DNA of 64,000 bases from Bog-159 sp963738345 (GTDB lineage: Bacteria > Acidobacteriota > Terriglobia > Bryobacterales > Bryobacteraceae), in contig CAVTWI010000002.1 of the NCBI GenBank assembly GCA_963738345.1, forward strand, positions 682,001 through 746,000. Reading direction: 5' to 3'. The position numbers were made by a program, and so were the translations under genes. Shown in pieces: positions 18,545-27,339 of this stretch. Below the pieces are notes generated by a model. That model was given only the letters and a program-made list of their open reading frames with translations. It did not search any database and was not told where the DNA came from. The number at the start of each line of letters is the position of its first letter. The stretch's first letter is position 1.

Positions 18545-19128
18545 AAACCTTCGACGAGTATGTCACCCTGGCCGAGCAGGCCCACGGCCACATCTGTGCC
18601 GGGCAGATCCTGGGGCTGCGCATGGCCATTTACGGGCTGAACCTTTTGGAACTGGACGACCCTCTGGGCACGCACCGCAAGCGCCTAGTCACATTCATCG
18701 AAATCGACCGTTGCGCTACGGATGCCATCCCCGTGGTGACCGGGTGCCGCCTGGGCAAACGTGCACTGAAGTTCCGCGATTTCGGCAAAGTGGCAGCCAC
18801 CTTCTGCGATCTGGAAGCTGGCCGCGCCGTGCGTGTGGTGGCGCTCGAGGATTCGAAACAGCGAGCCCGCGAAATGTTCCCGGAAATCACCGACAAGAAC
18901 ACCCAGCAAATGCGCGCTTATCGCGAATTGCCTGACTCCGCGCTGTTCGCCGCGGAATGGGTGCGGGTGACATTGGGTCCCGAAGAATTTCCGGGCTACA
19001 AGGCTGCGCGAGTCGTGTGCGCCGAGTGCGGCGAAGGTATCAACTTCAAGCGGGAAGTGCTGCACGAGGGGCGCGTGCTCTGCAAGGCATGTGCGGGCGA
19101 GCGCTATTACGAACCGCTCCCAACCTGA
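18535..19128 (+). CDS. FmdE-domain protein with C-terminal zinc ribbon
   Basis: 197 residues from ATG 18535, overlapping the upstream stop by 10 bp. The N-terminal EQAHGHICAGQILGLRMA is the FmdE signature (H-x-H-x-C-x-G), named after a protein associated with molybdenum formylmethanofuran dehydrogenase. A Cys pair in IDRCATDAIPVVTGCRLG follows. The C-terminus holds a zinc ribbon: CAECGEGINF and CKACAGERYY. Bacterial members are often near molybdoenzyme or Mo-uptake genes, as here, but their biochemical role is not settled. Confidence 0.82.
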   Translation: MPLKTFDEYVTLAEQAHGHICAGQILGLRMAIYGLNLLELDDPLGTHRKRLVTFIEIDRCATDAIPVVTGCRLGKRALKFRDFGKVAATFCDLEAGRAVRVVALEDSKQRAREMFPEITDKNTQQMRAYRELPDSALFAAEWVRVTLGPEEFPGYKAARVVCAECGEGINFKREVLHEGRVLCKACAGERYYEPLPT

Positions 19129-19132
19129 CAGA

Positions 19133-19738
19133 GTGCAGCGCTACTACATTACCGATCGCAAGCCGCTGGGCGGATGCGAGGCCCTGCTCGAATCCATCGC
19201 GCGAGCGCTCGCGGCGGGCATCGAACGCATCCAGATTCGCGAGAAGGATTTGTCCGCGCGCGAATTGGCGGAACTGGTACGGCGCGCCTTGGCCCTACCC
19301 AATCCGTACGCCACCGCGATCCTGGTGAACGCTCGCGTGGATATCGCGTTGGCTTGCGGCGCACAGGGCGTACACCTCCCCGCGGATTCGATCGCGCCGC
19401 ACATCTGGCGGCCCGCGGTGCCCCCAGGTTTCATCATCGGCGTATCGTGCCATTCCACGGAAGATGTCGCGCGGGCCGAGCGCGAAGGCGCCGACTTTGC
19501 CGTTTTTGGGCCCGTTTTCTTAACGCCGTCAAAAGCAGAGTACGGCAAACCGCTAGGCCTGGACCTCCTGCGCGAAGCCACCCGCGCGGTCCGCATTCCA
19601 GTCTTCGCCCTGGGCGGCATCACCGCCGCAAACGCACCGCAATGCGTAGAGTCAGGCGCCGCCGGCATCGCCGGCATTTCCATGTTTCAACAACGCGAAC
19701 ACATGAATAGTTTCAACCCCACGAGAGCCCCACGGTGA
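19133..19738 (+). CDS. thiE: Thiamine-phosphate synthase ThiE
   Basis: About 201 residues from GTG 19133, 4 bp after the fmdE-like stop. ThiE joins the thiazole and pyrimidine moieties to thiamine phosphate. TIM-barrel motifs are visible: RYYITDRKPLGG, IERIQIREKDL, ILVNARVDIALACGAQGVHL, FAVFGPVFLTPSK and VFALGGITAAN. The frame is open 14 codons further upstream inside fmdE, but homology starts at RYYITD. The stop overlaps the next GTG start (GTGA). A thiS-like gene is 38 kb away in this window. Confidence 0.88.
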   Translation: MQRYYITDRKPLGGCEALLESIARALAAGIERIQIREKDLSARELAELVRRALALPNPYATAILVNARVDIALACGAQGVHLPADSIAPHIWRPAVPPGFIIGVSCHSTEDVARAEREGADFAVFGPVFLTPSKAEYGKPLGLDLLREATRAVRIPVFALGGITAANAPQCVESGAAGIAGISMFQQREHMNSFNPTRAPR

Positions 19739-20274
19739 AATGGCGCCCTTTTATCTCAGGCCAAGACATCTACGATCTTTGCCATCTTCATCCGAAAACC
19801 GTCACCTTTGCGCAGGAAGCTAAGCCCGGCAAGCTAGCGCGAGCCTACCTGGTCGAAGTAATTTTCTCCCTGCACTGTTTCACCCGCGGCGTCCGGCATG
19901 GAGAAATTCCCGACCGCGCCCTCTGTTATTCCGACGGCCGGGAAACCCGTGTCTTCGACATGCAGCGCTACCATCTGTCGCATAACCTGCCCGCCATCGT
20001 AGAGAGTCTGGCGCGCCGCCGTTGTTACCACACCGGGCGCGGCAATTTTTTTACAATTGAGATTGTCGATCCAAATACCGACACCAAACTGGAGTACGAG
20101 GTTTATTTCACTGCTTCCCGCGCGGCGCGGCGCGGCCTTATCAACCTCTACGTCCAGAGCGCCTATGTCCGCGATACCGAGCACAGACGCAACCAGCCGC
20201 ATCGCAAACCTATCAGCTTCTATGTAATCTTGTTCAAGGTAATGAGTGGAGCGCGAATCAGAGTGCCGGAATAG
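19735..20274 (+). CDS. Conserved-looking protein of unknown function
   Basis: 179 residues, starting with GTG in the GTGA overlap with thiE, so it is the last gene of the modB-like run. It is soluble and rich in Arg, His and aromatic residues. Notable stretches are HLHPKTVTFAQEAKPGKLA, VEVIFSLHCFTRGVRHGE and NLYVQSAYVRD. No signal peptide, membrane segment or familiar motif is visible. A strong hairpin begins 2 bp after the stop. I do not recognise the family. Confidence 0.65.
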   Translation: MKWRPFISGQDIYDLCHLHPKTVTFAQEAKPGKLARAYLVEVIFSLHCFTRGVRHGEIPDRALCYSDGRETRVFDMQRYHLSHNLPAIVESLARRRCYHTGRGNFFTIEIVDPNTDTKLEYEVYFTASRAARRGLINLYVQSAYVRDTEHRRNQPHRKPISFYVILFKVMSGARIRVPE

Positions 20275-20410
20275 AAAAAAGGCTCCCGTCGCCGGAAGCC
20301 TTTTAGGTTCTTCTTAATCGGACCTCTTGAGTATCCCCACGCTTGGGTAGAGACCGGTTGCCCGGCGGGATCAGCGCGACGGCCAAAGGCCGCTCCGTTT
20401 ACACGCTAAC
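20275..20410 (-). ncRNA. Candidate small structured RNA downstream of uvrB
   Basis: On the minus strand an intergenic unit of about 136 nt is bounded by its own sigma70-type promoter (20445-20417) and the terminator at 20304-20277. It has no plausible coding frame. Hairpins readable along it are CGGCC-TTT-GGCCG, CCGG-GCAA-CCGG (a GNRA tetraloop), CCCA-AGCG-TGGG and AGGT..ACCT. Its 5' and 3' ends do not pair as in 6S RNA, and no T-arm or SRP loop is visible. It could belong to one of the acidobacterial RNA motifs in Rfam, but I cannot confirm membership. Confidence 0.5.
20277..20304. terminator. Bidirectional intrinsic terminator
   Basis: AAAAGGCT pairs perfectly with AGCCTTTT, with two further C-G pairs inside. 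On the plus strand it ends in TTTT just after the stop of the unknown gene; on the minus strand it ends in TTTTTT, closing the candidate small RNA or uvrB transcript. Confidence 0.8.
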
Positions 20411-20416
20411 AAAGCC

Positions 20417-20445
20417 ATCATAACGTTTCTTTGCCCCCAATGCAA
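20417..20445 (-). promoter_or_regulatory. Promoter of the candidate small RNA
   Basis: On the minus strand TTGCAT (20445-20440), a 17-nt spacer and TATGAT (20422-20417). It begins 2 bp past the uvrB stop codon and points to the 136-nt unit that ends in the intrinsic terminator. Confidence 0.6.
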
Positions 20446-20446
20446 T

Positions 20447-22452
20447 CTAGCTGACCGCCGCGCCGATCCCTTCCACCGCACTCGCCCGTAGCGCTTTCAA
20501 CTTATCCCGTATCTGCGCCGCCTTCTCGAATTCGAATTTTCGCGCCGCCTCGCGCATGCGCTCTTCCAGTTCGCCCAATAACCGCTCGCGTTGCTCCGGC
20601 GTCATGCTCTCGATCTCATCGTCGGATTCGAGCGGCACCGTGACGTAATCGCCCTCCGCGATCGCGCACCAGGCTCATATCGACCGGCTTGATGATCGAC
20701 TGCGGCGTAATGCCGTTGCGTTCGTTGTATTCCTGCTGCGTGCGCCGCCGGCGGGTGGTCTCGTCGATGGCCCGTTTCATGCTGTCGGTCATCACGTCCG
20801 CATAGAGGATCGCGCGCCCTTCCACATGCCGCGCCGCGCGCCCCATGGTCTGAATCAGCGCACCGCTCGACCGCAGGAAGCCTTCCTTATCCGCGTCCAG
20901 AATGGCCACCAGCGACACCTCCGGCAAGTCCAACCCTTCGCGCAGAAGGTTGATGCCGATCAGCACGTCGAACTCGCCGCGCCGCAGATCGCGCAGAATC
21001 TTCGAGCGGTCGAGCGTGCTCACTTCGGAATGCAGATAGCGGCAGCGCACGCCCACTTCGGAATAATATTCGGCCAGATCTTCGGCCATGCGCTTGGTCA
21101 GCGTAGTCACCAGTACGCGCTGGTTGTGTTCCACGCGCTGGCGGATCTGTCCGAGCAGATCGTCCACCTGTCCTTTCACCGGGCGAATTTCGACTTCGGG
21201 ATCGAGCAGGCCGGTGGGACGGATGATCTGCTCCACCACCACGCCCGCGGTTTTGGTCAGTTCGTAAGGGCCCCGGCGTGGCGGACACATACACCACCTG
21301 GTTCACGCGATGCTCGAACTCTTCAAATGTCAGCGGCCGGTTATCCAGCGCGCTGGGCATGCGGAATCCGTGTGACACCAGCACTTCCTTGCGCGAGCGG
21401 TCGCCGTGATACATGCCGTGCAATTGCGGAATGGTCTGGTGGCTTTCGTCGATCAGGATCAGCGAATCGTGCGGCAGATAATCGAGCAGGGTGGGCGGCG
21501 CTTCGCCCGGCAGGCGTCCCGAAAAATGCCGCGAGTAATTCTCGATCCCGTGGCAATAGCCGATCTCCTTCATCATTTCCAGATCGAACATGGTGCGCTG
21601 CCACAGGCGCTGCGCCTCGATCAACTTGCCCTGCTTCTCCAGTTCCTTGTGCCACCAATCCAGCTCGGTCAGGATGCTGGCCATTGCCGAATTGCGGGTC
21701 TCCTCCGACATCACGTAGTGCGTCTTCGGATAAATCGGCAGCCGTTGATAAGTCTGCCGCACCTGTCCCAGCAGCGGGTCGATCTGCGACAGGCTTTCGA
21801 TCTCGTCGCCGAACATCTCGATGCGATAGGCGTAGTCATCGTAAGTGGGATAGACCTCGATGACGTCGCCGCGCACCCGGAAAGCGCCGCGCCGGAAATC
21901 GGCGTCGTTCCGGTCGTACAGGATATCCACCAGGCGCGAGACAATCTGGTTGCGGGAAATCTTCTGCCCTTTCTCGAGCATCAACAGCATGCCGTAGTAA
22001 GCTTCGGGCGAGCCCAGACCGTATATGCAACTCACGCTGGCCACGATCACGCAGTCGCGCCGCTCGAATAGCGATCGCGTAGCAGCCAGCCGCAACTTGT
22101 CCAGTTCATCGTTGATGGTGGCTTCTTTTTCGATGTAAACGTCGCTCGACGGAATGTAGGCTTCCGGCTGGTAGTAATCGTAATAACTGACGAAATACTC
22201 CACCGCATTTTCCGGGAAAAACGATTTGAATTCGTGGTAGAGTTGCGCGGCCAGGGTCTTGTTATGCGCCAGCAGCAGTGCCGGGCGCCCAATCGCCTCG
22301 ATCACCTTGGCCATCGTGAACGTCTTGCCCGATCCGGTTACCCCCAACAAAACCTGGTGCGCTTCGCCGTCGCGCACACCGCGTACCAATTCGTCGATGG
22401 CGGCTGCCTGGTCGCCCTTGGGAGTGTAGTTGACCGTGAGGTGGAAGCCCAT
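20447..22452 (-). CDS. uvrB: Excinuclease ABC subunit B (two frameshifts)
   Basis: DEAD-like helicase subunit of nucleotide excision repair; about 668 aa when joined, normal length. Walker A is LLGVTGSGKTFTMA. The beta-hairpin region reads YYDYYQPEAYIPSSDVYIEKE. Walker B/DEAD is ILIDESH. Helicase motif VI is QTMGRAARHVEGRAILYAD. The C-terminal UVR domain is LEERMREAARKFEFEKAAQIRDKLKAL. One extra base in the GGGGCCC run near 21272 breaks the frame after VVYVSATPG, and a second indel near 20665 precedes YVTVPLESDDEIESM. TATACT lies 6 nt before the ATG. Confidence 0.93.
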
Positions 22453-22484
22453 TTATACAGTATAGGGAACTGGCCCACCTGCCA

Positions 22485-25115
22485 TCAGTCCGTCCGTAGC
22501 GATTGAATCGGATCGATCCGCGACGCACGCCACGCCGGTAATGCGGTTGCCGCGATGGCTACCGTTAATACCAAGGCAGTCACGGCGGCGAAAGTCATAA
22601 GATCGGTCGCGCCGACACCGTAAAGCAGGCTCGCCAGGAAGCGCGTAGCCGCCAGCGCCACCACCACCCCCGCCACAATGCCGTACAACGCCACCCGCAA
22701 GCCTTGCGCCAGGATCATGGATACGATGCGCCGCCGCGTGGCGCCGATAGCTACACGCAATCCGATTTCGTAGGTCCGCTGCGTTACCCAATATGACACC
22801 AGTCCGTAAATGCCAATGGCGGCAAGCAGAATGGCGGCCGCGGCAAAACTGATGAACACGCGTATGGTGGCGCGGAAGTTGGCGATCGATCCGGCCACCA
22901 CTTCTTCGAGCGGCAGAACCGCACCCACCGGCACATTAGGATCCTGATCCTGTGCCAGCCTGCGGAGTTCGCGGGCGGCCGCATCGCTACCGGCTCGCGT
23001 CTTCGACAGCAGCGTCATGGCCGCTGGAATCTGTCCGCCCGCCCCCACGGCCTGCGCGTAGGGCATATAAATGGCGCCATCAACTCCCGTGGGGAACGCC
23101 TTGCTCAAGCTGTACTGGCGGACATCCCCGACCACCCCGACAACCGTCCTCCATTGCTGTTCTCCCGCCCCTTTGATGTGCTTGCCTACGGCATTTTCGC
23201 CGGGCCAGAAGTGTCTGGCAGTTGCCCCCGAAATCAGCAGCACCCCGGCCGACTTGGCTCCGTCCGCATCGCTTAGATCCCGCCCCGCCAGCAGGGGTAT
23301 GTCCATCATCCGACGGTAACCCGCGCTCACCGCGCCCGCCCACAACATCGGCGCGGGATGGTCTACCGATTTAGGATGACCTTCCACATCGACCGCCAAT
23401 TCCGTCTGCTCGGCATCCAGCGGAACCGAGTTCGCAACGGCTACCGCGCCCACTCCCGGAAGACCGCGCGCGCCCTCAAGCAGACGATCGTACAAAGCGA
23501 TGCATGCAGCACGCTGCGTACAAAACGACGCGTTCGGACTCACCCGCACCGTCATGATCTGCCGCGCCTCGAATCCGGGGCGCACTTCGGAGAGCGTATA
23601 CAGGCTCTTGATCAACAGGCCTGCGCTGACCACCAGCACCACCGTCAGCGCCACTTCCGCGCCGATCAGGCCGCCCCGAAGCCGCGTCCAAAATGCGGCG
23701 GTGGATCGCTGGCTCCCCGTGCGGATGGCCTGCGCCAGGTCAATTTGCGATGCGCTCAACGCCGGTGCGATTCCGAAGGCAAGGCCCGTAAGCACCGCCA
23801 GAGCGGCCACCGCGGCAGCCACCGGCCAGTCGATCGAAGCTTGCGCCAATCCCGGCGTGGAAGCTGGTAACAGCGATTTGAAAATAGAAAGCGCCCCGGT
23901 CCCGATGAGAAGGCCCAGCCCGCCGCCGACCAACGCCAGCAGTACGCTCTCAGTAAGAAGTTGGCGGATAACGCGTGTCCGCATGGCGCCCAGGGCGACG
24001 CGCAATGCGATCTCTTTCCGGCGCGTGGTAGCGCGCGAAAGCAAAAGGCTCGCGACATTGGCGCACGCAATCAGCAGCACCAAACCCACCGAGCACAGCA
24101 GGATCACCAGTTTGCCGCGTATGTCGCCGGTCAGGTCACGTTGCAGCGGGATAGCCGTCGAATCGCTATTCCAGTCGCGCGCCATGGGGTACGGAAACGT
24201 TTTGCGGAATTCGCCGGTCAAGGGTTGGATCTCTCGCTGCGCCTCGGCTATCAATGCGCCCCCACGCAGCCTGCCGGCCAGCGGCACAAACGGGCCGCCC
24301 CAATACTCCAGGAAGTTCGATGCATCCAGGCGCATCGGCACCCACGCCTGCACCTGGGCCGACGGATAACTGAAGGCTGGCGGCATGATGCCTATAATCT
24401 GGCGATGCATGCCGTTCAATGCGATCACCTTTCCGATTACCGCGGGATCGCCGTCGAATTTGGTGCGCCACAGCGAGTGGCTCAGAATGACCACCGCATC
24501 GCGCCCCGGGGCGTCCTCGCCGGCCTCGAACGCGCGTCCCCGGGCCACCGCTGCGCCCAGTACCGGGAAAGCATTCGCGGAGGCTGCGCTGCCTACGATC
24601 CGGATCGCTTCACCTTCCCCGGTGAGATTGAATTCGGTGCCGGGGCTGACCGCGGCGACCTCCAGGGTGCGGCTCCGTTGCTGGAAAAACGGCACCGCCG
24701 CGCGCGGAAAAATTCCGGTAATGCGCACTAAACGTTCCGGCGCTTGATAGGGCAGGGGACGAACCAGCAGCGTATCCACCAGCGTAAACATGGCGGCGTT
24801 CCCCCCGATTCCCACGGCCAGCGAGAGTACCGCGATCGCTGTGAATCCGGGCGTACGCCGGAACATACGAAAGGCGTAGCGCAGGTCTTGTAACAGTCGC
24901 TCTAATCTAAGAAAACCCCACATATCGCGGCACTCCTCCGCTGCCAGAGTCATATTGCCCATCTGTAGATTGCTCAGATCGCCGGCGGCTTCGCGTTTCA
25001 GGGCGCGGTGAAACTCCATCTCTTCGGCCAGTTCGCGATCCAGGTCCGCGCGCCGCCATCGAAAGACCACGCGGCGCCATGCCTTGTGGAAACGTCCCCG
25101 CACAGATCCGCTCAT
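22485..25115 (-). CDS. ADOP-type MacB/FtsX-like permease
   Basis: 876 residues from ATG 25115, coupled to padR by an ATGA overlap; the frame is open 44 codons further inside padR. The order is: cytoplasmic N-terminal segment with ADLDRELAEEMEFHRALKREAAG; first membrane helix FTAIAVLSLAVGIGGNAAMF; MacB periplasmic core; FtsX block (LLIACANVASLLLSRATTRRKEIALRVALGA); then a second core and FtsX block (SFAAAAILLAAIGIYGLVSYWVTQRTYEIGLRVAIGA). This duplicated layout with no adjacent ATPase is the acidobacterial duplicated orphan permease family. Substrates are unknown; drug or peptide efflux is the usual guess. Confidence 0.9.
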   Translation of the reverse strand: MSGSVRGRFHKAWRRVVFRWRRADLDRELAEEMEFHRALKREAAGDLSNLQMGNMTLAAEECRDMWGFLRLERLLQDLRYAFRMFRRTPGFTAIAVLSLAVGIGGNAAMFTLVDTLLVRPLPYQAPERLVRITGIFPRAAVPFFQQRSRTLEVAAVSPGTEFNLTGEGEAIRIVGSAASANAFPVLGAAVARGRAFEAGEDAPGRDAVVILSHSLWRTKFDGDPAVIGKVIALNGMHRQIIGIMPPAFSYPSAQVQAWVPMRLDASNFLEYWGGPFVPLAGRLRGGALIAEAQREIQPLTGEFRKTFPYPMARDWNSDSTAIPLQRDLTGDIRGKLVILLCSVGLVLLIACANVASLLLSRATTRRKEIALRVALGAMRTRVIRQLLTESVLLALVGGGLGLLIGTGALSIFKSLLPASTPGLAQASIDWPVAAAVAALAVLTGLAFGIAPALSASQIDLAQAIRTGSQRSTAAFWTRLRGGLIGAEVALTVVLVVSAGLLIKSLYTLSEVRPGFEARQIMTVRVSPNASFCTQRAACIALYDRLLEGARGLPGVGAVAVANSVPLDAEQTELAVDVEGHPKSVDHPAPMLWAGAVSAGYRRMMDIPLLAGRDLSDADGAKSAGVLLISGATARHFWPGENAVGKHIKGAGEQQWRTVVGVVGDVRQYSLSKAFPTGVDGAIYMPYAQAVGAGGQIPAAMTLLSKTRAGSDAAARELRRLAQDQDPNVPVGAVLPLEEVVAGSIANFRATIRVFISFAAAAILLAAIGIYGLVSYWVTQRTYEIGLRVAIGATRRRIVSMILAQGLRVALYGIVAGVVVALAATRFLASLLYGVGATDLMTFAAVTALVLTVAIAATALPAWRASRIDPIQSLRTD

Positions 25116-25447
25116 GCCATGTTCAACACTTTCTCGATGGCGCCGACCACGCGCGCGAACTCCTCGCGTTCGGCATCCAGTTGCTTGCGCCCGGCAGCGG
25201 TCAAGGTGTAATAGCGCGCGCGCCTTTTGTTTTCCGAAGCGCCCCACTCGCCCTTCACCCAGCCGTTCAGTAACAGCCTTTGCAGCGCGGGATAGAGCGA
25301 ACTCTCGCCCACCTGCAGGACTTCATCGGAGACTTGTTTCAGACGTTGCGCGATGCCATAGCCGTGCATCGGCCCGGCCACCAGGGTTCGCAGAATGAGC
25401 AGGTCGAGTGTTCCGGGCAGGATTTCGGGAGCGTCATTTCTTCCCAT
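25112..25447 (-). CDS. Acidobacterial PadR-family regulator
   Basis: 111 residues. Winged-helix pattern ILPGTLDLLILRTLVAGPMHGYGIAQRLKQ, then LQVGESSLYPALQRLLLNGWV and the wing KRRARYYTLTAAGRKQL, followed by a dimerisation helix. This short PadR type is the usual partner of ADOP permeases. The gene has a good promoter and a perfect inverted repeat across its start codon, which suggests autorepression of the padR-ADOP pair. Confidence 0.9.
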   Translation of the reverse strand: MGRNDAPEILPGTLDLLILRTLVAGPMHGYGIAQRLKQVSDEVLQVGESSLYPALQRLLLNGWVKGEWGASENKRRARYYTLTAAGRKQLDAEREEFARVVGAIEKVLNMA

Positions 25448-25460
25448 CGTCTATCGATGG
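25444..25460. promoter_or_regulatory. Inverted repeat over the padR start codon
   Basis: CCATCG-N5-CGATGG, perfect 6-bp arms, covering the padR ATG and the presumed transcription start. Position between the -10 and codon 2 suits an operator for repression. PadR sites in other bacteria usually contain ATGT..ACAT, so this would be a different sequence class. Confidence 0.45.
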
Positions 25461-25461
25461 A

Positions 25462-25490
25462 AGTATGACTCTTTTGCGCCGGCGTGTCAA
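25462..25490 (-). promoter_or_regulatory. padR promoter
   Basis: On the minus strand a consensus TTGACA (25490-25485), a 17-nt spacer and CATACT (25467-25462). Transcription would begin about 8 nt before the padR ATG, inside the inverted repeat. Confidence 0.6.
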
Positions 25491-25503
25491 GCGTGTTACC
25501 GAG

Positions 25504-25522
25504 CCCCCCCCGTGAGGGGGGG
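25504..25522. repeat. G/C-only hairpin between fabF and padR
   Basis: Eight C, GTGA, seven G: a 7-bp all-GC stem with a tight loop. It lies 10 bp past the fabF stop codon. No U-run follows on either strand, so it is not a classic intrinsic terminator, but it could stabilise the fabF mRNA end or pause polymerase. Confidence 0.5.
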
Positions 25523-25532
25523 ACCTAACCGC

Positions 25533-26780
25533 CTAAATGTGACGCAATAACAACGCGGAATTCTTGCTGCCGAAAGCGATGCAATTGGATACCGCATGCT
25601 CAATCGTCATGCGCCGGGCCACATCGGGAATGTAGTCCAAGTCGCACTGCGGATCGGGCTCTTCGACGTTAATCGTAGGATGCACTACGCCGTCGCGCAT
25701 CGCCAACAAAGTAGCGGCAATACCCGCCGCTCCGCATGCCCCTTGCGGGTGCCCGATCAAACTCTTCAACGACGATCCCGCAATCTTATAAGCGTGGCTA
25801 TTGAACGCCAGTTTAACCGCGCGCGTTTCGATGCGATCATTTAACTCCGTGGCGGTGCCGTGATAGTTCACGTACTGCACATCGCCGGGGCCGATGCCGC
25901 CCTCTTCCATGGCCATCAGCATCGTACGTGCAGGTTCTTCGCCGCACTCTTCCAAACGCACCCGGTGGAATGCTTCGCAGGTGGAACCGTATCCGGCCAC
26001 CTCGCCGTAAATATGAGCGCCCCGCGCCCGCGCCCGCTCCAATTCTTCCATCACGAAGAACCAGGCGCCCTCAGCGATCACAAAGCCATCGCGATCACGC
26101 GAGAAAGGCCGCGAGGCCCGCTCGGGTTCGGAATTCCATCGCGTGCTCATAATGCGCATCAGCACGAATCCGCGCAGGATCAACGGCGCGATGGGCGCAT
26201 CCACGCCCCCGGCCACCATCATGTCCAACACCCCCGCCTGAATGTTGCGGTAGGCGTAGCCGATGGCGTCGGTCGACGACGTACAGCCCGTCGAGATAAT
26301 GTGGCTCATCCCCCGGAATCCGAAACGCATGGAGATTTCGCTCGCCAGCGTGCCGATGGTGGATGTCGGGATGACGTATACGCTGCACTGCTTCTGCTTG
26401 CCGGAGTAATAGAGGCGGTACTGTTCCTCGGTGAACTCCAGGCTGCCGCCGCCCGATCCCACGATCACGCCGATCTGGCGCAGTTCTTCACGCGAAAGCG
26501 ATCCGGCATCTACGCCGGCATCTTCCATGGCTTCACGCACCGCGGCCGCGCCCAGGGGCACCACTCGCGAAACATGCTGGCGATCTTTGGGATCGACGTA
26601 TTGGGACTCGTCGAAGCCCACGACCTCGCCCGCTACCTGCACAGGCGAACCGCACGGGTCGAAGCGGGTGATGCGGCGGACCCCGCTGACCCCGTTACGG
26701 CTAGCCTCCCAAAAGGCTTCTCTGCCAATTCCATTGGGGCTCACGGCCCCGATTCCGGTGATGACGACGCGACGTTTCAT
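25533..26780 (-). CDS. fabF: Beta-ketoacyl-ACP synthase II
   Basis: 415 residues from ATG 26780 (the frame is open 30 codons further). Condenses malonyl-ACP with acyl-ACP in fatty-acid elongation. The catalytic triad is complete: nucleophile Cys in STGCTSSTDAIGYA, His in NYHGTATELND, and His in SLIGHPQGACGAAG. The N-terminal MKRRVVITGIGAVSPNG is standard. Some sequence around the active site (HIISTGCTSSTDA) also resembles polyketide-type ketosynthases, so FabF-like is safest. A minus-strand TATACT at 26818-26813 overlaps the -10-like TATAGG of the divergent gene. Confidence 0.88.
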   Translation of the reverse strand: MKRRVVITGIGAVSPNGIGREAFWEASRNGVSGVRRITRFDPCGSPVQVAGEVVGFDESQYVDPKDRQHVSRVVPLGAAAVREAMEDAGVDAGSLSREELRQIGVIVGSGGGSLEFTEEQYRLYYSGKQKQCSVYVIPTSTIGTLASEISMRFGFRGMSHIISTGCTSSTDAIGYAYRNIQAGVLDMMVAGGVDAPIAPLILRGFVLMRIMSTRWNSEPERASRPFSRDRDGFVIAEGAWFFVMEELERARARGAHIYGEVAGYGSTCEAFHRVRLEECGEEPARTMLMAMEEGGIGPGDVQYVNYHGTATELNDRIETRAVKLAFNSHAYKIAGSSLKSLIGHPQGACGAAGIAATLLAMRDGVVHPTINVEEPDPQCDLDYIPDVARRMTIEHAVSNCIAFGSKNSALLLRHI

Positions 26781-26828
26781 TTGCGCTGACGTTTTGCCTT
26801 TGCCAATAGGACAGTATAGGCTGATTTC

Positions 26829-27339
26829 ATGGGCGGTGGTGAGGACCCACACAAAAATCGGGAGACACACGGCCTTCTGGCCGGCCTGGAAGCCGGCATT
26901 ATCGCCGCTCTCGTTCTTCTCGGATGGCTGGCGCTCGCTTCGGCCTGGTATCGGCGTTCCATCTGGACTGCGGCCAATATTATGGCCTCGACTTTCTACG
27001 GCGAAGCGGCGTTGGGCCGGGATTTTACTTCCCGAACCGTGGCGGGGATCGCGCTCTATCTGGTCCTTTACGGGACCATCGGCGCTTTATTCGGATCTCA
27101 CCCTCGCCAGCCGCAACGCCAGCAACCGAACGACTCTAATCGGTGTATTGGTGGGCCTCGGCTGGTATTATCTGTCGTTCAATATCTTGTGGCAGAACAT
27201 CAACCCACTGATTACACTTTACACCCATCGCGGCCCTATGATTTTGGGCCACATCCTATATGGTGGTCTGTTAGCCCGCTTTCCACACTACGCGAACCCG
27301 CCGGCCGCGGCAGGAAAGAGTCCCACCGATGCCGGATAA
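26829..27339 (+). CDS. Small membrane protein of unknown function (one frameshift)
   Basis: About 170 residues joined from two frames; the break is near 27090, just after IALYLVLYGTIGAL, where one extra base converts ..SDLTLASRNASNRT to another frame. Three to four hydrophobic segments are visible: LLAGLEAGIIAALVLLGWLALASA, VAGIALYLVLYGTIGAL, TTLIGVLVGLGWYYLSF and MILGHILYGGLLARF. No known family. TATAGG is 8 nt before the ATG with no Shine-Dalgarno. The end overlaps the next ORF by 11 bp. Confidence 0.55.

Noticed and set aside
20275..20410. 6S RNA, SRP RNA or tmRNA identity for the small RNA
   Set aside because: The ends do not form a long closing stem, there is no SRP tetraloop context, and no tRNA-like domain; left as an unassigned RNA.
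20826..21863. 345-codon open frame antisense to uvrB
   Set aside because: Shadow of uvrB; the sense strand carries helicase motifs and the antisense product is compositionally biased.
25504..25522. Intrinsic terminator of fabF
   Set aside because: The hairpin is strong, but neither strand has a U-run after it; kept only as a hairpin.
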